A stretch of DNA of 64,000 nucleotides from Thermincola carboxydiphila (GCA_016841045.1 JAENZX010000017.1:1-64000), one strand, 5' to 3'; positions 7,576 through 15,539 are shown, numbered from the stretch's first letter. Program-made: numbers and translations. The notes: generated by a model from the letters alone, not told the origin.

Positions 7576-8463
7576 CTACGCCATTACTTCCGCACCCATA
7601 ACTTCCTGCTTAAATTTATCGAGACCTATCCGGTCAATCAACTCGCCAATTCGTTCGTTACGCTTACCATTTTCTTTATACCAATTTATAATTTTCTCAA
7701 CCAGACTCATTACCTGGTCAGGCTCAAGCTGGGTGGCAATTTTATCACCTAATCTGGGCTTCATACCGGCGTTGCCGCCTACCATGACCACGTAGCCCTT
7801 TGGAGTACCCATTATCCCTATATCTCTGACCGCTGGTTCGGAGCAAGAGTTCTGACAGCCACTCACAGCCATTTTAAACTTACTGGGGAGCTCCATACCG
7901 TGATAGAGCTTATCGAGTTCGAGTCCCATACCTACAGCATCCTGCTGGCCGCGTTTACAAAAAGTTGTTCCTGGACAAATCTTTACACTTCTCATACATA
8001 ACCCAACTGCATGGGCCGGGTCCATCTGAAGGTCTCCCCATGCCTTATCAACATCTTCGTGTTGTAATCCAACTATGGCAATCCGTTGGGCCGAGGTACA
8101 TTTTATGGCCGCAGCATTATATTTTTCTGCCACATCAGCTATTTTTCTCAATGTCTCGGCATTTGTAATCCCACCCGGCATATGAGGAACGATAGCATAA
8201 GTAGCCTTATCCCTTTGTAATACTGCTCCCTTAGGTTGTGCCAAGGCCTTTGTTGCTTCAGACATTTCACCCTGTTCAACTGAATTCAGCTTTGCTAAAA
8301 GTTCATTTTCTGATAACCCATGTGTTTTTGCTGCTCCGGCTAGTGATTCACTGGTTGCTGACGGGCATCCCAGGCAGTGCATATTCATTGAACGGAATAC
8401 ATCTGCTGTTTTGGGGTTAGCTTTTAAAACATCCCCTACTGTCATGTCTCTGGTAAATTCCAT
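7576..8463 (-). CDS. DUF1858-sulfite/nitrite-reductase-like hemoprotein
   Basis: This is a 295-residue fusion. Residues 1-60 are a DUF1858 domain with the HCLGC pair (C30, C33). Residues about 75-290 are a single nitrite/sulfite reductase-type unit with the siroheme-4Fe-4S signature C163-X5-C169 and C203-X3-C207 (CPGTTFC, CQNSC). Small single-unit reductases of this kind occur in anaerobes and reduce sulfite or similar oxyanions, though many have no proven substrate. ATG 8463 follows AAAGGAGG. A hairpin separates it from the upstream ferredoxin gene, so its level may be set separately. The neighbouring genes (ferredoxin, CGGC protein, second DUF1858 protein) support a redox/sulfur role. Confidence 0.88.
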   Translation of the reverse strand: MEFTRDMTVGDVLKANPKTADVFRSMNMHCLGCPSATSESLAGAAKTHGLSENELLAKLNSVEQGEMSEATKALAQPKGAVLQRDKATYAIVPHMPGGITNAETLRKIADVAEKYNAAAIKCTSAQRIAIVGLQHEDVDKAWGDLQMDPAHAVGLCMRSVKICPGTTFCKRGQQDAVGMGLELDKLYHGMELPSKFKMAVSGCQNSCSEPAVRDIGIMGTPKGYVVMVGGNAGMKPRLGDKIATQLEPDQVMSLVEKIINWYKENGKRNERIGELIDRIGLDKFKQEVMGAEVMA

Positions 8464-8561
8464 TTTGGTATCCTCCTTTTATAAGCCACTTTTTATTTAA
8501 ATAAAATCAATTTTGCATTATGCTAACTAAAAATATTTTTACCCTGGCCAGAAAAATTATG

Positions 8562-8590
8562 TAAAAGGAACCCCAGATTGCTCTGAGGTT
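8562..8590 (-). terminator. Hairpin after the 8612-8788 ferredoxin gene
   Basis: On the minus strand an AACCTCAG/CTGGGGTT stem (six-base loop) is followed by CCTTTT. It lies between the ferredoxin stop and the reductase gene and may end or attenuate transcription. Confidence 0.6.
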
Positions 8591-8611
8591 TATTAGCAAG
8601 CTTTTTAAAAT

Positions 8612-8788
8612 TTATTCAAGGCTTATACAATTCTCCGGACAGCCGTCAACACAGGCTCCACATTCAATACAGTCATCCGGACGTAGCATAACAGCTTTTC
8701 CGTCTTCCATTTCCCATACTTCGACGGGGCATACCTCAGCACAATTTCCACATCCGATACAGCAATCTTCTTTAAACTTAAGAGCCAT
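8612..8788 (-). CDS. 2[4Fe-4S] ferredoxin
   Basis: A 58-residue bacterial-type ferredoxin with motifs CIGCGNCAEVCP and CIECGACVDGCP, each CX2CX2CX3CP. ATG 8788 lies eight bases after GGGAGGG; a TTG two codons earlier is too close to that site. The two clusters suit low-potential electron supply to the siroheme protein encoded next. It is 32 bases downstream of the PCP_red-CGGC gene and likely in the same transcript. Confidence 0.93.
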   Translation of the reverse strand: MALKFKEDCCIGCGNCAEVCPVEVWEMEDGKAVMLRPDDCIECGACVDGCPENCISLE

Positions 8789-8820
8789 ATTCAAATCCCT
8801 CCCCTATTTTTTACTAATGG

Positions 8821-9336
8821 TTAGTGATGAGTACCTTCCAGAACTTTAACACCTTTACCCTCTATGGCCTTTTTTATTTGTGTCTTGAACGGGCATTTGG
8901 GGTAGTCATCTTCGTCCATACACATACACGAACTCAGGTGAACAACATCCAACCCGTGATCAAGGAGTTTTTCAACCAGCCTTGATACCCTTCTTCCTGA
9001 ACAGCCTCCACATGTGAAAAAGCCAATTAATTCAGTGTCAGGGCCGTAATTCTGAAAATTAAGCTTGCGATGAGTAAAAGCCTTGAGACATCCTACACCT
9101 GGGCATACTTCAGCTACAGTGTGGCAGCGAACTACAGCAACCTTGGTAGTCTTCCTTTCATCATTTTCTTTGCCAATCATAGAAAAATACTTTTCTTTAA
9201 CCTCTAAAACGATTTCACGTGTGACAGAAGTATTTTCTTTTTCCCTGGCAGCTTTTTCAACAGCTTTTTTAGCCATACCTCGGACAAATTTAGGAACCTT
9301 TTCAAGTTCCTCCAAGGCTTCTTGAGTCCAATCCAT
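8821..9336 (-). CDS. PCP_red domain fused to CGGC domain
   Basis: A 171-residue protein in two parts. Residues 1-50 match the PCP_red domain first seen in light-independent protochlorophyllide reductase (WTQEALEELEKVPKFVR with a following charged helix). Residues about 65-170 are a CGGC domain with Cys at 71, 78, 83, 109, 112, 137, 139 and 148; CGGC at 109-112 and the SSCMC pair are its hallmark. CGGC proteins are thought to bind metal or persulfide; no activity is established. ATG 9336 follows GGGAGG with a seven-base spacer. The gene starts 14 bases after the methyltransferase stop. Confidence 0.85.
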   Translation of the reverse strand: MDWTQEALEELEKVPKFVRGMAKKAVEKAAREKENTSVTREIVLEVKEKYFSMIGKENDERKTTKVAVVRCHTVAEVCPGVGCLKAFTHRKLNFQNYGPDTELIGFFTCGGCSGRRVSRLVEKLLDHGLDVVHLSSCMCMDEDDYPKCPFKTQIKKAIEGKGVKVLEGTHH

Positions 9337-9350
9337 AGTAAAACCTCCCA

Positions 9351-10142
9351 TCAAAGGCCTGTTTTCTGAGCTATAATTACTAAATCTGTGGACTCTAGCG
9401 GAACAAAGCTGCTAAAACTTAGATCCCCATAGACTCCTGTTGTTACAAAGCCCGATTCTATCAAAATAGTTAGAATATCTTTATCCAACCACGGCTTAAG
9501 TCTCTCAGAATTTACGTCAAATGACCATTTACCATATTCGTCTTTCTGAAAAACCAAAATACTAAAGGTTACCATATCCTCGCCAGGTTCTGTTATTCGA
9601 AGGTAGATGTATTCTTTTCCCTTGTCTGCAAAACTATTTAGGGGCATATATTTTTCATTTTTTTCAAGTACCCGCCGATAATTACGTATCTGCAGCGTAA
9701 AAATCCCCCCCGGCTTAAGCACATTAGCAACGGCTGTAAAGACCTTTCGCAGTTCTCCCGACGTCCTGATATGGGGAAGTGAATTACCCATACAGGTAAC
9801 CACGTCAAACCCGGCAGAGAACTCTTTATCCAGCTCCTCGATACTTACCTTTCTAAAACTTACGTTTACTCCTGCATTCTTTGCATTCTCTTTTGCCTTA
9901 GAAATCATTTCCCCACTCGAATCTACGGCATGAACCTCCATTCCCCAGGAGGAAAATAATATTCCATGACGACCGGTGCCGCAGGCAGTATCAAGAATCT
10001 TTCCCGCCCCTGCATCAGTGAAAATTTTTTTATAAAAGGGTATTTCCCGCTGTAAGCGGCTTTCCCAATTTATCATGCGGTCATAATGTTCAGCAAAAGC
10101 CGAAAATAGATTTGCATCTCCTGTATTACCGTAATTACTCAT
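9351..10142 (-). CDS. SAM-dependent class I methyltransferase
   Basis: This 263-residue protein has the Rossmann SAM-binding motif ILDTACGTGRHGILFSSWG near residue 50, a following VDSSGEMI motif II and a CMGNSLPHI motif IV. It resembles glycine/sarcosine-type or ubiquinone/menaquinone-like methyltransferases, but the substrate cannot be named. ATG 10142 follows GAGGTGG. It is the first gene of the likely methyltransferase, CGGC protein, ferredoxin transcript. Confidence 0.85.
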   Translation of the reverse strand: MSNYGNTGDANLFSAFAEHYDRMINWESRLQREIPFYKKIFTDAGAGKILDTACGTGRHGILFSSWGMEVHAVDSSGEMISKAKENAKNAGVNVSFRKVSIEELDKEFSAGFDVVTCMGNSLPHIRTSGELRKVFTAVANVLKPGGIFTLQIRNYRRVLEKNEKYMPLNSFADKGKEYIYLRITEPGEDMVTFSILVFQKDEYGKWSFDVNSERLKPWLDKDILTILIESGFVTTGVYGDLSFSSFVPLESTDLVIIAQKTGL

Positions 10143-10220
10143 AGAACCACCTCATAAAATTTTGCTCGCCTCATTTATTATACTACCAGGAAGATGTGAC
10201 GCCCTGTGTTAAACGATGAT

Positions 10221-10418
10221 TTAAGCATCCTGTAGGTCATTTAATTGTTTGAGTAGTGAATTTAAATCCACCTGATGTTTTTCTGCCATATCTGCAACCT
10301 TTTTATGATAAACATTATTGCAGGTGAGGCAATGGCTGCCATAGCTCATAAAAATCTCGGCCGCGCCTTTTTTCCCTTCCAAAACTTCAGCGATAATGTT
10401 TTGAGCAGTTACAATCAT
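10221..10418 (-). CDS. DUF1858 small protein
   Basis: A 65-residue stand-alone DUF1858 domain with C30-X2-C33 (HCLTC), at exactly the positions seen in the DUF1858 part of the 7576-8463 protein. ATG 10418 follows GGAGGGG; the longer frame to 10475 has no ribosome site. DUF1858 domains often accompany Fe-S, sulfite-reductase and Hcp-like proteins and are thought to be small redox or ligand-binding modules. It lies 78 bases upstream of the methyltransferase gene. Confidence 0.8.
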   Translation of the reverse strand: MIVTAQNIIAEVLEGKKGAAEIFMSYGSHCLTCNNVYHKKVADMAEKHQVDLNSLLKQLNDLQDA

Positions 10419-10545
10419 GTTTACCCCTCCTTCAAACCCAAAATTCTTTAAAATAAAACCATCTGTAGAAATCATACTCTAAAAAGCTGTTCTCCTCTGC
10501 GAATCAGATTCCACCGGGATGTGATATTAGTCACATGATTAATTG

Positions 10546-11550
10546 TTATACAAGCTCTTCTTCATTCTCGTTATTAAAAATAATAATTATTATAGAAGAT
10601 ATTACGACTGACAGTGTTGTCAAAAATATTACAACTTTACTTTGTAAGGATTTCAGTTGGTCATAGATTTGAGTCACTTCATGCAAAACATATACTGCAC
10701 CAATTTTTTTGTTGTTAACATCATAAACAGGAAAAGCTCCCCTTATGAAAGTCCTGCCCTTTTCTCTTAGATTTTCAAATACTATTCCTTCGTTGGGAAT
10801 GTCAGATATGCTGCCTTCAAATTTAATCAATCCGGCACTGTCAGCGGCTTTATCAACCACAACCGCGTCCCTTATGTCATTCCAGTTATTGGCGAGCCCC
10901 TTTTTAGCCCTCATGGAAGCCCACTTTCTTTCGTCAATATAGCTTTTGTCGATTAAAAGGCCGTATTCATTTCCTGGCTGCTTTCTCAGCACCTCAAGGA
11001 AATGTCCTATTTCTTCCCCCAGTTCCATAAAGCCTATTAGCTGCCCTTTATTGAAAAGGGGATAAACTATCCAGAAAACAAGACGCTCCCTAAATTCCTT
11101 GCCGTATGATAACTTATTTGATAATACTGCTTTATCATAAGTGGAACTCCTGATGACATCATCAAACTTTTCAGGTTCATGTACCCTCAGAAAATACTTA
11201 CCCTGTGCCCCAGGCTTTATAAAGGACCAGTAGTTAATTCCGTAACGGTTTTCAAATTTATTGAATAACGGTAATATGGATTCATAAAGCTTCTCCCTGT
11301 CATCTTTCATAAAGGGCTTCTTAACACTATCATTTTCTAAAAGTAACTGCAATTCAGCAGTAAGCAAGTTTATTTTATTAAATTCAAGGTTGTAAAAAAT
11401 TTCTTTAGACATTCTGACATCCTCTTTGAAATCAAGCTGCATACTATTATCATAAGTAATACTCAATAAACGATTTATGGCCATTGACCCTACCGTCAGG
11501 CATACGAAAATTATTAGGATTATTTTAAACTTCACAGAACCAAAATTCAT
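10546..11550 (-). CDS. Membrane-anchored Cache-type sensor without output domain
   Basis: A 334-residue protein with a transmembrane helix at about 9-24, an extracellular region of about 280 residues and a second helix at about 305-326, ending in the nine-residue acidic tail NNENEEELV. The extracellular part has the features of a double Cache ligand-binding domain (GKYFLRVHEPEKFDD, FWIVYPLF, GFMELGEE, FIRGAFPVYD, IGAVYVLHEV). Such domains normally feed a HAMP, kinase, cyclase or chemoreceptor module; none follows here. ATG 11550 is preferred because GGAGG is eight bases upstream. It is divergent from the HEPN-like/Mug gene. It may work through a partner or be a truncated receptor. Confidence 0.75.
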   Translation of the reverse strand: MNFGSVKFKIILIIFVCLTVGSMAINRLLSITYDNSMQLDFKEDVRMSKEIFYNLEFNKINLLTAELQLLLENDSVKKPFMKDDREKLYESILPLFNKFENRYGINYWSFIKPGAQGKYFLRVHEPEKFDDVIRSSTYDKAVLSNKLSYGKEFRERLVFWIVYPLFNKGQLIGFMELGEEIGHFLEVLRKQPGNEYGLLIDKSYIDERKWASMRAKKGLANNWNDIRDAVVVDKAADSAGLIKFEGSISDIPNEGIVFENLREKGRTFIRGAFPVYDVNNKKIGAVYVLHEVTQIYDQLKSLQSKVVIFLTTLSVVISSIIIIIFNNENEEELV

Positions 11551-11690
11551 TTCCTGTTCCTCCATTTATATAATTTGTATGATTGCCTAATTCGACTAAA
11601 CCAAGTCTATTCCTGCAATATACGAATTTATCCCATAACCCGTCTGGATTTTGGCTATACTTGTAAAGAGAAAAACTACGGAGGTTACAT

Positions 11691-12869
11691 ATGTGGGTTT
11701 CGCCCAATTATCAGGAGACTGATTTTTCATGGCCACTGACAACAGACGATAAAATAGAGATCTTCCTTGACAGAACTTATGGATGGCAGTTGGATATAGC
11801 CGATCAGTGCATTAACGGCAAACGCAGCCCGGAAGGGGATATTATTGTCCAGCCAATTGATCATTCCGGCTTTGCAGTTCTCAACATTGTTTTAAGCTAT
11901 TTTGAAATGATAGCCAAATATCAGGACGGTTTTACCCAGCATACAAAATCTGAGTATTATTTTAAGCAAGGACTCTACTCAGTTTTTCCAGACCTAAAAA
12001 AACAGTCCTCGACGATAGCCGATAACCTTTTAGACATACTTTATTACGGCTGCCGCTGCGGTCTTTATCATGGCGGAATGACAGATACAAGTATTGTCGT
12101 TACCGGTGAAACCGAATTTCCGCTGGTGTTTGACTCACATGAACTGCGCCTAAAAATAAACCCACATCTGCTTGTCCCCGCCCTTAAACTTCACCTGGCG
12201 GAATATGGGGCAATGTTGAAAGATAAAACCAACACTGTTTTAAGACAAAACCACGAGAAAAGGTTTGATTTTGATGCATTAACCAGAATGGGTTCGGAAA
12301 GAGAAGCACGGAATGGCTACTACTCAACTTATAGGGACAAGGAGAACAGAAGAGTTTTTGCTCTGCCGGATGTCCTTGGAGAAAAACCCTCTGTTGTTTT
12401 CTGCAATATAGGGGGCAGATCATCACAGTCCAGCGGGTATTACACAGATTCACGGAATCGTTTCTGGATTGTTTTGTTTCGTATTGGATTGATACCTAAT
12501 ACCTTATCTCCTAAAGAATACCGTACTCTGCCCAAATACGGGATAGGCTTGACAGAGCTAAACAAGACCAGCAGGTTTAATAATAAATCAGATTCTGAAT
12601 ACGATTTGGAAGGATTCAGAGCGAAAATTGAACAATATTCCCCCGCGGTGGTCGCTTTTAACGGTAAACGGGCAGCTCAGGAATTATACGGTTATTCAGT
12701 TCATTATGGGCTTCAGCCCGAACCCATAGGTAATTCAACTGTTTTTGTCCTGCCTTCAACTTCAGGGATTGCCCGCAAGTACTGGAACGAGTGGTACTGG
12801 CGGGAACTGGCTGACTATGTGAAGAGCCGTAGAACCAGTGGGGAGTGGGAAGTGGGGAGTGGGGAGTGA
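11691..12869 (+). CDS. HEPN-like domain fused to Mug/TDG-type uracil-DNA glycosylase
   Basis: A 392-residue protein with two parts. Residues about 1-200 are helical and contain YYGCRCGLYHGG, where R122-X4-H127 fits the RX4-6H motif of HEPN ribonuclease-type domains. Residues about 222-380 match bacterial Mug/TDG glycosylases: LPDVLGEKPSVVFC, NRFW (257-260), VVAFNGK, and LPSTSGIAR (354-362), the equivalent of the Mug LPNPSGLSR loop. The GINPG active-site motif is altered to CNIGG; Asn239 aligns with the catalytic Asn only if one gap is allowed. ATG 11691 follows GGAGG. The last 12 residues come from a GGGGAGTG repeat. RNA-and-DNA-directed stress or defence is inferred, not shown. Confidence 0.7.
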   Translation: MWVSPNYQETDFSWPLTTDDKIEIFLDRTYGWQLDIADQCINGKRSPEGDIIVQPIDHSGFAVLNIVLSYFEMIAKYQDGFTQHTKSEYYFKQGLYSVFPDLKKQSSTIADNLLDILYYGCRCGLYHGGMTDTSIVVTGETEFPLVFDSHELRLKINPHLLVPALKLHLAEYGAMLKDKTNTVLRQNHEKRFDFDALTRMGSEREARNGYYSTYRDKENRRVFALPDVLGEKPSVVFCNIGGRSSQSSGYYTDSRNRFWIVLFRIGLIPNTLSPKEYRTLPKYGIGLTELNKTSRFNNKSDSEYDLEGFRAKIEQYSPAVVAFNGKRAAQELYGYSVHYGLQPEPIGNSTVFVLPSTSGIARKYWNEWYWRELADYVKSRRTSGEWEVGSGE

Positions 12870-12922
12870 AAAAAGGCCCCGGGAGAAGACGCGGGCAATA
12901 CCCCACTCACCACTCCCCACTA
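12838..12922 (+). repeat. Self-complementary GGGGAGTG / CACTCCCC repeat
   Basis: The end of the glycosylase gene runs into repeated AGTGGGGAGTG units, followed after 30 bases by CCCCACTCACCACTCCCC; the two can pair as a long stem. It is one of several TAGTG/AGTG-type arrays in gene ends of this window (see 21778, 27298, 38512). Confidence 0.6.
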
Positions 12923-13028
12923 CAAAAAACTTAATTAGATAAAATTTTGGTCACAAATTAGTCACAATTTCGATTTATCATATTATCAGATGTAATACTA
13001 ACCCATGTAAGAGGGAGGTGTCAACGAA

Positions 13029-13217
13029 ATGAAAATTATTGCTAAATTATTCTTAACCGCCGCAATGGTACTGTCTTTTTCCGCTACAGCCTTCGCTTCT
13101 ACTGCAGTATCAGATATGGCTTTAACTAAAGGAGGCCAGCATGTGGCTGAATGTGCACAAACTATGACCGGTGTGGCAGAATGTGCACAAATGTCTGCCT
13201 GCCAAATGCAAATGTAA
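13029..13217 (+). CDS. Small secreted Cys/Met-rich peptide
   Basis: ATG 13029 lies after GAGGGAGG. The 62-residue product has a signal peptide (basic start, hydrophobic 6-22, likely cleavage after AFA at 21-23). The mature part of about 39 residues carries a near-duplicated unit VAECAQTMTG / VAECAQMSA and ends CQMQM, giving three Cys (42, 52, 58) and five Met. A metal-binding or modified secreted peptide is possible; no maturation or export enzyme is next to it. A strong terminator follows. Confidence 0.65.
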   Translation: MKIIAKLFLTAAMVLSFSATAFASTAVSDMALTKGGQHVAECAQTMTGVAECAQMSACQMQM

Positions 13218-13260
13218 TTACATGCAGCAAAAATAAGAACAAAGTGAAACACAGTTCTAG

Positions 13261-13288
13261 AACGAAGCCTTCAGGCTTCGTTTTTCAT
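13261..13288 (+). terminator. Terminator after the small secreted peptide gene
   Basis: A perfect AACGAAGCC/GGCTTCGTT stem with a TTCA loop is followed by a T run. Confidence 0.92.
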
Positions 13289-13344
13289 TTTTTAGTATAT
13301 TTGCATATAATGTAAGATAAAGCTTTTTAAACGGAGGTATTCGT

Positions 13345-13863
13345 TTGAAAACCGAAAGTAACACCCTCCAAAACCTAGTCCGTTATTCCCTGTTGGCGTC
13401 GATTGCCACTCTTCTACAGATCTCAGTGATCTTTCTACCAGGTTTAGGCAGAATTCTGGGGGCATTCAACACTCTTCCTATAGCACTGGCTGCACGCATA
13501 AGTCCACGGGGAGGCATACTATGCTATATTATCTCCACCTGGCTGACATTGGTGATGATTCCTTCAGAAGCACCTCTGTTGGTTCTTTGTACCGGACCTC
13601 TCGGGGTTGCTCTGGGATGGGGGTTACACTTGTCTGCAGGGAAAAGAAAGACGGCCTTGTCAGGGGCATTGATATTTATGTGCGGTTTACTGCTTATTAC
13701 TCTACTACTTGGTCTTCCGGTTTTTGGACCAATACTGCAGGGTAAAGGTTTAATCATAATGCTGGGGTTTTATGCAGGATTTGCGTGGGTATATAGTTAT
13801 GCTTGGCTGAGGATGGTGAAGAAGATGGTTGGCCAGTTAGAGCGGATGGGGGTGCGGCTGTGA
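13345..13863 (+). CDS. Hypothetical integral membrane protein (possible ECF-type S component)
   Basis: TTG 13345 lies seven bases after GGAGG. The 172-residue protein has about five hydrophobic spans (residues about 14-31, 38-51, 55-75, 79-95, 104-123, 132-150) and a basic C-terminus. Size and helix pattern resemble substrate-binding S components of ECF importers, but no family signature is certain. It is monocistronic and followed directly by the long inverted repeat. Confidence 0.6.
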   Translation: MKTESNTLQNLVRYSLLASIATLLQISVIFLPGLGRILGAFNTLPIALAARISPRGGILCYIISTWLTLVMIPSEAPLLVLCTGPLGVALGWGLHLSAGKRKTALSGALIFMCGLLLITLLLGLPVFGPILQGKGLIIMLGFYAGFAWVYSYAWLRMVKKMVGQLERMGVRL

Positions 13864-14224
13864 AGAGGGGTATGGGGTCAGACTCGGGCCAAGGGGTTGG
13901 GTGTTAGTGACTTGCCTTACCTAGAGCGAAGAGGTTAGACATTTGCACGATTTTTCAAGGGTCCCCATCTAGTCAACTAAACCGCCTCAATTTTCAAATC
14001 CTTGGGTACCCGCCCCAAGCGCCATCCGTGGCGCTGGGCGGCTCCGGCGTCCTGCCTCCGCCCTGCGGATTTGAAAATTAATTCGGTAAGTTGACTCACG
14101 ATGGTGACCCAATGAAAAATCGCCGCAAATGTCTAACCTCTAATCTCTAGTGACTAATACTGTAACACCCAACCCCAAGGCGGGAGTGGACAAGCATACT
14201 CTCTTAGCACCCCGTATCCCTCTT
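13863..14224. repeat. Very long imperfect inverted repeat (about 360 bp)
   Basis: The arms pair over nearly their full length. AAGAGGGGTATGGGG (13863-13877) pairs with CCCGTATCCCTCTT (14211-14224). GGGGTTGGGTGTTA pairs with TAACACCCAACCCC. GAGGTTAGACATTTGC pairs with GCAAATGTCTAACCTC. CGATTTTTCA pairs with its partner near 14115. TTTTCAAATCC (13991-14001) pairs exactly with GGATTTGAAAA (14067-14077). The tip is GCGCCA-TCCG-TGGCGC (14019-14034). It starts at the stop codon of the membrane-protein gene and codes for nothing evident. It could be a palindromic MITE or a long structured RNA. Confidence 0.8.
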
Positions 14225-14322
14225 AACGGGAGCCCGGGGAGATGAAAAGAAAAAAGTTTCCCCCTACAAAACCTTGGGTCCCCCCGTAACTGGGTGTCTT
14301 ATAATCGATATATGCACAAAAT

Positions 14323-14346
14323 ATGGAGATGTTTTCACATCTCCAT
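14323..14346 (-). terminator. Terminator of the DUF169-ABC operon
   Basis: A perfect 9-bp stem ATGGAGATG/CATCTCCAT with a six-base loop is followed on the minus strand by ATTTTG. It lies 136 bases past the binding-protein stop. Confidence 0.7.
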
Positions 14347-14481
14347 TACAGGGCTTTCATAAAATAGTATTTTAGCCTTATCGATTGATAGGTTCACTGT
14401 TTGACCTATTTTAAATTCACTTAATTACCAAAAGACTTATTGACATCCTTAAATTCAATATATGCCATCTAGTTCACCTAT

Positions 14482-15509
14482 TTATTTTTTGTTTGCCTTT
14501 TCAACAAAAGTCATATCAACGATATTTTCATATCCAATTGGCTGCTTTATGATTCCTGTACCAATAGCAAACTTTTCAACCGCTTCATAGCCTTCCTTAG
14601 AGATTGTTCCATCTGGTGAATATGCTTGTCTTAAAATACTAATTTTATTAGTTAAATCCTCAACAGGTGTTCCCTCAAACAGTGGCGCTACCAGCTCTGC
14701 TGCTTCTTTATCACTATGCTCCTGAGTCCACTTGTTGCCCCTTACAACAGCATTAACAAACTTCTGCACTGTTTCCGGATTTTTCTCTGCAAATTCTTTA
14801 GTACATGTGATTATTTCTCCTTCAAAAAGCTCTGAACCGAATATTTCTTTCCGAGTTTCAATTTTTGCTGTATCAGCAAGTATGTTCCCATCTATTTTTT
14901 CAAATTCAATACGATTATCAACATTCATGTAGCTTGCTGCTATGGTCCCCTTAGCTAAAGCTGCCATAGATGCACCATATTGCATATTAATAAAGGTAAC
15001 ATCTGTTTTGGGGTTAAGCCCTGCTTTTTCAAGTATGCTACTTACAAATGAATAGGGTGCCGAACCTGGTGCACCTGCAAAGATGCTTTTTCCCTTTAAT
15101 TGTTTAACATCTGTTATTTCTTTATTTCCAACCAAAGCATATAATCTTGTGTTTTGTACAGCGGCAATATATGTTGATTTTAGACCTTCTTCATATGCCC
15201 TTAAAACAGGTTCTTGGGATAACAAAGTAAATTGTGAATCTCCTGCATGCATTCCTTGGAAAGCAACTGGTCCATCACCGTAGACTGAGAATTCCAGTTC
15301 AAGTCCTTCCTCAGTAAAAAAACCCTTCTGATATGCAACATGGACTGGCAACCAGCCAAGTGCACGGAATTCAGAAACTACAACCTTCGTTTTCTCAGCT
15401 GTTGTACTTGTTGTTTGATCCATTTTAGTGCTTGAACAACCTGCTAATAAAATCATCATCAAAGTAAGCACACATAATTTTTTTAATGTTTTTTTAATAT
15501 TTTTTTCAT
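14482..15509 (-). CDS. ABC transporter substrate-binding lipoprotein (SsuA/THI5 type), frameshift in signal peptide
   Basis: The mature part (lipobox LLAGC, then about 318 residues) is a nitrate/sulfonate/taurine-family (SsuA/NMT1-THI5-like) binding protein: WLPVHVAYQKGFF, LEFSVYGDGP, KGTIAASYMN. The long frame begins only at GTG 15471, which would leave a signal peptide with no basic start. A well-placed ATG at 15507-15509 (GGAGG upstream) reads MKKILKKH and then stops at 15483. One extra A in either 7-A run (15489-15495 or 15500-15506) would join it to the main frame and give a normal lipoprotein signal. This may be sequencing error, mutation or transcriptional slippage. The ligand is unknown. 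Confidence 0.8.
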
Positions 15510-15539
15510 AATTTCCTCCCCAAAATTTCCGTTTATTTA

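Noticed and set aside
13863-14224. Retron msr/msd locus
   Set aside because: The long fold-back is suggestive, but there is no reverse transcriptase gene in the window.
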